From an uncultured Phycisphaerales bacterium (lineage in GTDB: Bacteria; Planctomycetota; Phycisphaerae; WQYP01), in assembly GCA_903868035.1 (NCBI GenBank), contig CAIPTQ010000010.1, forward strand, positions 1 to 11,561: a stretch of 11,561 nucleotides of DNA, in the 5' to 3' direction. The translations under genes and the position numbers were made by a program. Of the stretch, positions 6,676-11,561 are shown one piece after another. Under the pieces are notes generated by a model that did not search any database, was not told where the DNA came from, and saw only the letters and a list, made by a program, of their open reading frames with translations. The stretch's first letter is position 1. Each line of letters starts with the position of its first letter.

Positions 6676-6875
6676 AGCAGACGCGTAACAAATTTCCCAA
6701 GGGCTGGGATGAGAAATCCATCAAGGAACTCATTAAACACTACGAAACGCAAACCGAGGACGAGGCCGTCGCCGAGGATGAAGCCGCCTATGCCAGCACG
6801 CGCCTCACCATGATGGCCGTTCCGGTGGAACTCGTGCCCAAGGTCCAGCGACTCATTACCAAACTCGCCGGATAA
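6672..6875 (+). CDS. short acidic antitoxin-like protein
   Basis: A 67-aa protein beginning KQTRNKFPKGWDEKSIKELI, with an acidic middle (TEDEAVAEDEAAY) and a C-terminal segment PVELVPKVQRLITKLAG. From memory this matches a widespread family of short proteins (FPPGWDE...HYE.QTEEEA.AEDEAA...VPVELVP.VR.LI), generally annotated hypothetical and often placed beside small toxin genes. It starts inside the stop of the previous gene (ATGA overlap), so the two are probably translationally coupled; a weak GGA lies eight bases upstream. It ends eight bases before the convergent gatB stop. Whether it acts with the PIN protein or is an orphan of a lost toxin is open. Confidence 0.65.
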   Translation: MKQTRNKFPKGWDEKSIKELIKHYETQTEDEAVAEDEAAYASTRLTMMAVPVELVPKVQRLITKLAG

Positions 6876-6883
6876 CCAGTCCC

Positions 6884-8383
6884 TCATCCATTCAACCTCT
6901 TCTCCAGCAACTCCCCCACCAGCTTCGGGTCCGCCTTGCCCTGGCTGAGTTTCATCACCGCTCCGCGCAAAAAGCCCATGCTGGCCTGCTTTTTCTTGGG
7001 GTTATTTTTTGCGTCATCCACCGCCTTCGGGTTGGCGGCAATCGCGGCGTCCACCCATTTTTCGGTCGCGGCCACATCACGCACCTGCAGGAGGCCCCGG
7101 GCCTGGGCGATGGCCCTGGGGTCGCCGGAGGGGTTGGCCAGAAGTTCCTCGAAGACGGCGACGGCGGCGGTGGCGGAGATGGTGCCGTCGTCGGCCAGTT
7201 TGGCGAGGGCGGCATAGGTAGGGGCGGGGATGCCCAGCGCGGGCAGCAGCACGCCGCGTTCGTTGGCGGTTTTGGTGGCCACGCCCAGCAGCAGATTCAC
7301 CAGCCTACGCGGTGCCGCGCCGGCGGCGAGGGCGGCTTCGAAGAGTTCGGCATTGGGGCGTTCCTCGACGAGGACCATCGACTCCTTGGGCGTGAGGCCC
7401 AGGCTCTGCTCGTAGCGCTGGCGGCGCTGGATGGGGAGTTCCACGAGGCGGCCCTGCACGGTGTTACGCCACTCCGGGCTGACGGTCACGGGCACCAGGT
7501 CGGGGTCGGGGAAATAGCGGTAATCCTCCGCCTCCTCCTTGCTGCGTTGCACTTTCGTGACGCCTTTTTCATCATCCCAGCCGAGGGTGAACTTGGGCAC
7601 TTTTTTGGCGACTTCCTGGCGCGGGCCGCCATTCGAATGCCATTCCGTAAGCTGCCGCTGAATCTCGTAGGCGCAGCTTCGCTCAACGGCACGGAACGAA
7701 TTCAGATTTTTGAGCTCCGAAATCGGCGTCTTCCACACCTTGCCTTCCGCCGAGATGTGCAGATTGATGTTCGGCTCAAACCGCATATGCCCCTGCTGCA
7801 TGATGCCTTCGGTGACGCCCAGATACCGGCAGATGCGGCGCAGCTCCTCGCCAAACAGCCGCGCCTCCTCCGGCGACGACAAATCCGGCTCGGTGACAAT
7901 TTCCAGCAGGGGCGTCCCCGCGCGGTTCAAATCCACCTGGCTGAAGGTGGCGTGGCCTTCGTGCAACAGCTTGCCGGCATCCTCCTCGAGGTGGGCGCGG
8001 CGGATGCGGATATTTTTATAGGAGCCGTCGGGCAGGGGCAGATCAATGGCCCCCTCGCCGCACAGGGGCAGGTCATACTGGGAAATCTGATAATTCTTGG
8101 GCAAATCCGGATAGTAATAGCTCTTGCGGTCCCACTTGGTGAATTCCGCGATCCGGCAATTGAGGGCCAATCCGACCATCATCGCCATCTCCACCGCCGC
8201 CTTGTTGATCACCGGCAGCACCCCGGGCATCCCCAGCACGACGGGATCGACGATGGAATTGGGGGGGGCGTTGAAATGATCCGGGTGGGCCCCGTTGGCG
8301 GCCCCGGTGAACATCTTGGACTTGGTGCCAAGCTGCACGTGGATTTCCATGCCGATCAAGACTTTGTATTGCACATCGCTCAT
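6884..8383 (-). CDS. gatB: Asp-tRNA(Asn)/Glu-tRNA(Gln) amidotransferase subunit B
   Basis: A 499-aa GatB, the tRNA-binding and kinase/transamidase subunit of GatCAB, which converts misacylated Glu-tRNA(Gln) or Asp-tRNA(Asn) to the correct amide form with ammonia from GatA. Family signatures are plain: YKVLIGMEIHVQL near the start, YYYPDLPKNYQISQYD, HLEEDAGKL, DLNRAGTPLLEIVTEPDL, MRFEPNINL, YRYFPDPDLVPV, and a C-terminal YqeY-type tRNA-binding tail ending in ...VGELLEKRLNG. Length is close to the usual 475-500. I chose the ATG at 8383, where homology begins (MSDVQYK), though the frame is open to 8494; a GGAG lies 11 bases upstream, a slightly long spacing. gatA and gatC are not in the window. 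It lies 82 bases downstream of the regulator on the same strand, probably with its own promoter, and is convergent with the PIN cluster. Confidence 0.97.
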   Translation of the reverse strand: MSDVQYKVLIGMEIHVQLGTKSKMFTGAANGAHPDHFNAPPNSIVDPVVLGMPGVLPVINKAAVEMAMMVGLALNCRIAEFTKWDRKSYYYPDLPKNYQISQYDLPLCGEGAIDLPLPDGSYKNIRIRRAHLEEDAGKLLHEGHATFSQVDLNRAGTPLLEIVTEPDLSSPEEARLFGEELRRICRYLGVTEGIMQQGHMRFEPNINLHISAEGKVWKTPISELKNLNSFRAVERSCAYEIQRQLTEWHSNGGPRQEVAKKVPKFTLGWDDEKGVTKVQRSKEEAEDYRYFPDPDLVPVTVSPEWRNTVQGRLVELPIQRRQRYEQSLGLTPKESMVLVEERPNAELFEAALAAGAAPRRLVNLLLGVATKTANERGVLLPALGIPAPTYAALAKLADDGTISATAAVAVFEELLANPSGDPRAIAQARGLLQVRDVAATEKWVDAAIAANPKAVDDAKNNPKKKQASMGFLRGAVMKLSQGKADPKLVGELLEKRLNG

Positions 8384-8465
8384 TGCCAAAATCGCTCCAA
8401 ATATCGACCCAAGAATGCCGCAAGTGTAGCAATGCCACTGCGCACGTGCCACAAGTCGCCACAGG
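8384..8465. repeat. short repeats in the regulator-gatB gap
   Basis: The 82-base gap has TGCCAC at 8433-8438 and 8447-8452, a near copy CGCCAC at 8457-8462, and the 8-bp palindrome GCACGTGC at 8442-8449. I see no confident promoter hexamers and no strong terminator after the regulator. The repeats could be an operator for gatB or for readthrough control, but this is weak. Confidence 0.25.
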
Positions 8466-9656
8466 TCAATGGCGTTGCGGCGCGAGCGCGGCACTCGAAG
8501 CCATGGCGCGGCTTTGGCGGCGGTAGGCCTGGGGGGACATGCCGTGGGCGAAGCGGAAGCAGCGGATGAGATTTTGCACGCAGGAGTAGCGTCCCCGGGC
8601 GGCGATCTGGCGGAGGGGCATGTCGGTGTCGGTCAGGAGGTCGCACACGCACTGCAGGCGGCAGCGGCGAATCTCCTCGCTGGGGGTGTGGCCGACGATC
8701 TGTTTGAAGCGGTGATCGAGCCACTTGCGCGACAGGGGCACGCGGGCGAGGAGTTCCTTCATGCTGATCCCCGTCGCCGCATGTTCATGAATAACGCCCA
8801 GGGCCGCCACAACGACCGGATCCTCAAAGGCCAGGACGTCGGTGGAGGTGCGCACATGCAGCCGGCCGGGGGGCACCAGCAGGGGAGCTTTGGGTTTGGC
8901 TCCCCGCGGGTTGGTGATGAGGCGGTCGAGGAGGGCGGCGCCTTCGAAGCCGATGCGCACAAAATCCTGGGCCACGCTGGAGAGGGGCATCTGGGCGAGC
9001 TGGCACTCGCTGGCGAAATTATCGACGCCCAGCACCGCCACTTCGCCGGGGACGGCCACGCCCTGGGCCTCGCAGGCGAGCAGCAGGGTGCGGGCGATGA
9101 AGTCCGAAGCCCCCATGACCGCGATCTTCCGGGGCAGCGTCCGCAGCCAGCGGCGCAGGAACTGCGTGGCCCGCACCTTGGAGGCGTATTCAAAGTCCGT
9201 CAAATGTAACGCCGCATGCACCGGGGCAAGCCCCCGGGCAGCGAGGGCCTCGGCAAAGCCCGCGCCACGCTGTTTGCTCCAGGGCGTCTCGATGCCGACG
9301 AATCCGAAGTGCCGGAACCCGCGCCGCAGGAGATAGGCCGCGCCGGCGCGGCCGATGGCCGCATTGTCGGACAGGACCGAAGGCAACAGGGGGTGGAGAT
9401 CGCGGATGACGTTGACTACGGGAATGGGCGTGCGGCGGAGGCGCTCGATGATGCCGCGGGAACCCGGCCCCAGGCCCGTGATGGCCCCGTCGGCGAAGTG
9501 CCTGACGAAGGCCCCGCGAAAGTCATGCGGGGTGGCGCAGAGCAGCACCTGCCAGCGGCACTGCGCCTGCTTGACGTAAGTGGTGACTCCCTCCAGCACA
9601 TCGTGGAGGGCTTCGGGGAGCTGGTAAGCCAGGAGGATGCGGCGGTTCGGGAGCAT
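8466..9656 (-). CDS. XylR-type transcriptional regulator (LacI-like sensor plus AraC HTH)
   Basis: A 396-aa regulator, close to the length of E. coli XylR (392). Residues 1 to about 275 form a LacI/periplasmic-binding-like sugar sensor: RRILLAYQLPEALHDVLEGV opens it, with VVNVIRD (80-86), DNAAIGRAGAAYLLRRGFRHFGFVG (98-121), MGASDFIARTLLLACEAQGVAVPGEVAVLGVDN (181-213) and LSSVAQDF (225-232). Residues about 285-382 are an AraC-family double helix-turn-helix, with LLARVPLSRKWLDHRFKQIVGHTP and a second unit ending FRFAHGMSPQAYRRQ. It is divergent from the GH27 gene and very likely controls it in response to a sugar. I chose the ATG at 9656 because AAGGA (9663-9667) lies six bases upstream and homology begins here; an ATG at 9701 would add 15 residues but has no ribosome binding site. 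It would be repressor or activator; AraC members usually activate. Confidence 0.9.
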   Translation of the reverse strand: MLPNRRILLAYQLPEALHDVLEGVTTYVKQAQCRWQVLLCATPHDFRGAFVRHFADGAITGLGPGSRGIIERLRRTPIPVVNVIRDLHPLLPSVLSDNAAIGRAGAAYLLRRGFRHFGFVGIETPWSKQRGAGFAEALAARGLAPVHAALHLTDFEYASKVRATQFLRRWLRTLPRKIAVMGASDFIARTLLLACEAQGVAVPGEVAVLGVDNFASECQLAQMPLSSVAQDFVRIGFEGAALLDRLITNPRGAKPKAPLLVPPGRLHVRTSTDVLAFEDPVVVAALGVIHEHAATGISMKELLARVPLSRKWLDHRFKQIVGHTPSEEIRRCRLQCVCDLLTDTDMPLRQIAARGRYSCVQNLIRCFRFAHGMSPQAYRRQSRAMASSAALAPQRH

Positions 9657-9682
9657 GACTCGTCCTTGCAACAATTCCACAA

Positions 9683-9688
9683 ATGATA
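9683..9688 (-). promoter_or_regulatory. candidate -10 box (TATCAT) for the regulator gene
   Basis: TATCAT on the minus strand would start transcription near 9676, giving a leader of about 20 bases that includes AAGGA and the ATG at 9656. This start lies downstream of the alternative ATG at 9701, which favours the shorter protein. No good -35 hexamer is visible. Confidence 0.3.
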
Positions 9689-9716
9689 ACGGATTGTCCA
9701 TACGTGGGATAGAGGC

Positions 9717-9729
9717 GGGAGGGCCTCCC
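9717..9729. repeat. 13-bp palindrome GGGAGG-G-CCTCCC
   Basis: Perfect 6-bp arms around one base lie upstream of the regulator's candidate promoter. It could be an autoregulatory site, but the sequence is simple G/C-rich and chance is possible. Confidence 0.3.
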
Positions 9730-9748
9730 CCCCTATGCTGTGGCATTC

Positions 9749-9788
9749 GCCCGTACTGCATCCAGGCTCATCCAGCATGGGTACGGGC
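9749..9788. promoter_or_regulatory. candidate operator: GCCCGTAC inverted repeat with nested CATCCAG repeats
   Basis: GCCCGTAC (9749-9756) and its perfect reverse complement GTACGGGC (9781-9788) are 32 bases apart centre to centre, about three helical turns. Between them CATCCAG occurs twice (9759-9765 and 9769-9775) at a 10-base period, one turn. AraC-family dimers commonly bind repeated half-sites on one DNA face, so this is the best candidate binding site for the adjacent regulator. Confidence 0.45.
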
Positions 9789-9852
9789 CGCCATTTCGCT
9801 CCGCCTGGAAGGACACGAAGCATGCGCAAAACTCCTGCGAGCGTCTTCACAA

Positions 9853-9888
9853 CCGTCTCCCGAATGATCTGGGATTGCGGTTTTTTTT
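9853..9888 (+). terminator. hairpin plus T8 upstream of the GH27 ribosome binding site
   Basis: CCG (9853-9855) with CGG (9878-9880), and TCCC (9858-9861) with GGGA (9871-9874), can pair across a 9-base loop and a small internal bulge. Eight T follow directly at 9881-9888, then GGAGG at 9890-9894. It looks like a weak intrinsic terminator or attenuator inside the leader, if the transcript starts upstream of it. Confidence 0.35.
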
Positions 9889-9904
9889 CGGAGGAAACAT
9901 AACA

Positions 9905-11470
9905 ATGTTTAAGTTTGCCGCCCTGGCCGCCCTGGCGCTAACCGCCGCGTCCTCCGCGTGGGCGCAGACTACCCCGGCCATTCCCGACAATTCCGCTTAC
10001 ATACTCACACCTGCCCCGGCACCCGCTCCCCGCATCAACGGCCCCAAGGTCTTCGGCGTGCGGCCCGGGAATCCCCTGCTCTATTCGATTCCCGCCACCG
10101 GCGACCGGCCCCTGGAATTTTCCGCCGAGGGTCTGCCCGCCGGCGCGACTCTGGACGCTAAAACCGGGCGCATCACCGGCAAAATCAAGGCCCCCGGCGA
10201 ATACAAGGTTACGCTACGAGCCAAAAACGCGCTGGGCACCTCCGATAAGCCCCTGCTCATCGTAGTCGGCGAAGAAATCGGGCTGACCCCCGCCCTGGGC
10301 TGGAACAGCTACAACTGTTTCGGCGAACGCATCACGCAGGATCTCGCCCTGCGCGCGGCGCGCGCCATGGTCAAGTTCGGCCTCGACCAGCACGGCTGGA
10401 CCTACATCAACATGGACGACGGCTGGCAGGGCAACCGTGGCGGCCCCACCAACGCCATGCAGCCCAACTCCCAGCGCTTCACCGACATCAAGGCCATGGT
10501 AGATGAAATCCACGGCCTGGGCCTCAAGTGCGGCATTTATTCCAGCCCCTGGGTCGTCACCTACGGCGGCTTCCTGGGCAGCTCCGCCGAAAACCCCGAA
10601 GGTGCCTCCCAGCGCTGGCCCAGCGCGCCCAAAAACGCCAAGCAGCTCCCCTCAGCCATCGGCAAATACCGTTTCACCTATCAGGACGCCCAGCAGTACG
10701 CCGACTGGGGCTTTGATTACCTCAAGCTCGACTGGGGCCCCGTTGAAGCCCCCGAAACCCGGGAATGGCATCAGGCCCTGCGCATCACCGGGCGCGATAT
10801 CCTGCTGAGCCTGTCCAACAACCACGTCAAGAACCTCTTCCCGCTCATTGGCGAAGTCGGACCGTGGGCCCAGTCGTGGCGCACGACCACGGACATCCGC
10901 GATGTCTGGAGCCGCATCACCACCGACATCGGCTTTGCCGAGGATCCCTGGGCGCCCTACTGCCGGCCGGGCCACTTCAACGATGCCGACATGCTGGTCG
11001 TGGGCTGGGTCGGCGGCTGGAGCGGCCCCAACGGCTTGCACGCCTCCAATCTCAAGCCCAACGAACAATACACCCACATCAGCCTCTGGTGCCTGCTGAC
11101 CAGTCCGCTGCTGATCGGCTGCGACCTCGAGCGGGCCGACGCCTTCACGCTGAGCCTGCTCTCCAATGACGAAGTGCTGGAGGTCAACCAGGACGCGCTG
11201 TGCAAACAGGCGATCCAGGTGGGCGGCGGGCGGGGCGAGCTGAAGGTGTTCGCCAAGCCGCTCGACGACGGCTCGTATGCCGTGGGCTTGTTTAACGCCG
11301 GCCCCGCCGAAGCCACGGTGGCCGTGAACTGGGCGGATTTGAAGCTCCAGGGGAATCTGCGGGTCCGCAATCTGTGGCGGCAGAAGGATTTGGGACAATT
11401 CGAGGGCAAGTTTGAAACACCCGTCGCAGCGCACGGAGTGGTATTGGTCCGTATATTTCCCTCACAATAA
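9905..11470 (+). CDS. secreted GH27 alpha-galactosidase with N-terminal Ig-like domain
   Basis: A 521-aa exported glycoside hydrolase that should remove terminal alpha-galactosyl units from oligo- or polysaccharides. A signal peptide (1-20, ending SAWA) is followed by an Ig-like putative domain at about 40-122 (GLPAGATLDAKTGRITGKIKAPGEY is typical of the He_PIG type). The GH27 barrel starts at ALGWNSYNCFG (130-140) and holds YINMDDGW (Asp171/172), GLKCGIYSSP, YLKLDWG with nucleophile Asp276, WRTTTDI with acid/base Asp330 (aligned by eye to human GLA Asp170 and Asp231), and FNDADMLVVG (358-367). The chain closes with a beta-sandwich, about 430-520. GH27 also holds alpha-N-acetylgalactosaminidases and beta-L-arabinopyranosidases, so specificity is not proven. 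I chose 9905 because GGAGG (9890-9894) lies ten bases upstream and the signal peptide begins there. It heads an operon with the exported protein that follows 12 bases later. Confidence 0.93.
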   Translation: MFKFAALAALALTAASSAWAQTTPAIPDNSAYILTPAPAPAPRINGPKVFGVRPGNPLLYSIPATGDRPLEFSAEGLPAGATLDAKTGRITGKIKAPGEYKVTLRAKNALGTSDKPLLIVVGEEIGLTPALGWNSYNCFGERITQDLALRAARAMVKFGLDQHGWTYINMDDGWQGNRGGPTNAMQPNSQRFTDIKAMVDEIHGLGLKCGIYSSPWVVTYGGFLGSSAENPEGASQRWPSAPKNAKQLPSAIGKYRFTYQDAQQYADWGFDYLKLDWGPVEAPETREWHQALRITGRDILLSLSNNHVKNLFPLIGEVGPWAQSWRTTTDIRDVWSRITTDIGFAEDPWAPYCRPGHFNDADMLVVGWVGGWSGPNGLHASNLKPNEQYTHISLWCLLTSPLLIGCDLERADAFTLSLLSNDEVLEVNQDALCKQAIQVGGGRGELKVFAKPLDDGSYAVGLFNAGPAEATVAVNWADLKLQGNLRVRNLWRQKDLGQFEGKFETPVAAHGVVLVRIFPSQ

Positions 11471-11482
11471 GGAACCATTAAC

Positions 11483-11561
11483 ATGAGTAGAAGCAAGACT
11501 GTCACCGGAGCGAGCGTCGCACTGCTCGCCATGTCCATCACCCTGGCCCTGGCCCAGGTGC
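11483..11561 (+). CDS. exported protein, 5' end only
   Basis: The first 26 codons of a gene cut by the window edge. The product begins MSRSKTVTGASVALLAMSIT and continues LALAQV, a signal peptide with a basic start, a hydrophobic core and a likely cut after ALA. AAGGA (11469-11473) lies nine bases upstream and overlaps the GH27 stop region, with a 12-base gap between genes, so it is almost surely co-transcribed with the alpha-galactosidase. Another glycan-active enzyme or binding protein would fit, but the family cannot be seen. Confidence 0.7.
   Translation, partial: MSRSKTVTGASVALLAMSITLALAQV

Larger units (their letters stand above)
9657..9904. promoter_or_regulatory. divergent control region between the regulator and GH27 operon
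   Basis: A 248-base region with no gene. It contains a ribosome binding site (AAGGA, 9663-9667) and a TATCAT -10-like box (9683-9688, minus strand) for the regulator, a 13-bp palindrome (9717-9729), an 8-bp inverted repeat (9749-9788), a hairpin followed by T8 (9853-9888) and a strong GGAGG (9890-9894) for the GH27 gene. I found no convincing sigma-70 promoter for the GH27 side, which would suit dependence on an activator. Confidence 0.6.

Noticed and set aside
5877..6875. Considered the small-gene cluster as part of a phage or transposon.
   Set aside because: No integrase, transposase, terminal repeats or target duplications can be seen; only the lower G+C and gene content suggest acquisition.
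6870..6889. GGAT/ATCC pairing at the junction of the PIN cluster and gatB, considered as a terminator.
   Set aside because: Only four base pairs with a 12-base loop and no T run; not distinguishable from chance.
8384..8494. Upstream extension of gatB (37 extra codons in frame).
   Set aside because: It overlaps the regulator's stop, has no GatB homology, and the ATG at 8383 matches the usual family start.
7547..8569. Plus-strand frame of 340 codons over gatB.
   Set aside because: Antisense shadow of a highly conserved housekeeping gene.
10652..11434. Minus-strand frame of 260 codons over the GH27 gene.
   Set aside because: Shadow frame; no start signal and no recognisable domain.
1..11561. 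Searched by eye for tRNA, rRNA, riboswitch and CRISPR arrays.
   Set aside because: No repeat-spacer pattern, no cloverleaf with TTCRA arm and no riboswitch core was recognised; intergenic gaps are nearly all under 110 bases.

Overview
The window is about 11.6 kb of dense, high-G+C bacterial chromosome with short intergenic gaps, good Shine-Dalgarno sites and no sign of phage, insertion sequences, CRISPR or RNA genes. The mix of a secreted GH27 alpha-galactosidase with a divergent XylR-type (LacI-sensor/AraC-HTH) regulator, envelope lipoproteins and a secreted NHLRC2-like protein would suit an environmental glycan-degrading bacterium, perhaps of the Planctomycetota-Verrucomicrobiota-Lentisphaerota group. 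That placement is a guess from gene style, not a phylogenetic result.

Layout from left to right. (1) 9-911 (-) is a probable lipoprotein alpha/beta hydrolase with a glycine-rich, poly-G-encoded linker. (2) 1007-3043 (+) is a secreted thioredoxin-like/NHL-propeller protein with the full architecture of animal NHLRC2; it diverges from the hydrolase across a 95-bp gap. (3) 3053-5773 (-) is a two-half M16 zinc metallopeptidase with a lipobox. It converges on gene 2 so tightly that both stop codons lie in the two arms of one small hairpin. (4) 5877-6875 (+) is a cluster of three small genes: a PIN-domain toxin-like protein, a putative antitoxin with an odd arginine-rich tail, and a short acidic antitoxin-like protein. 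It is visibly lower in G+C than its neighbours and appears to start from an extended -10 promoter that gives a leaderless mRNA. (5) 6884-8383 (-) is gatB, the only clear housekeeping gene. (6) 8466-9656 (-) is the XylR-like regulator. (7) 9905-11470 (+) is the GH27 enzyme, followed 12 bases later by the start of another exported protein (11483 to the window edge).

The clearest functional unit is 8466-11561. The regulator is divergent from the alpha-galactosidase operon, and their 248-bp shared region holds an 8-bp perfect inverted repeat enclosing two 7-bp direct repeats one helical turn apart (a good operator candidate), a 13-bp palindrome, and a hairpin-plus-T8 element just before the GH27 ribosome binding site. 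The regulator probably senses a sugar released from galactosides and controls the operon.

I see no clear candidate for a wholly new system. The points most worth a second look are the PIN cluster with its leaderless promoter and a possible relic of a second toxin gene, the slippage-prone poly-G tract inside the hydrolase gene, the bacterial NHLRC2 homologue, and the regulatory structures around the GH27 operon.
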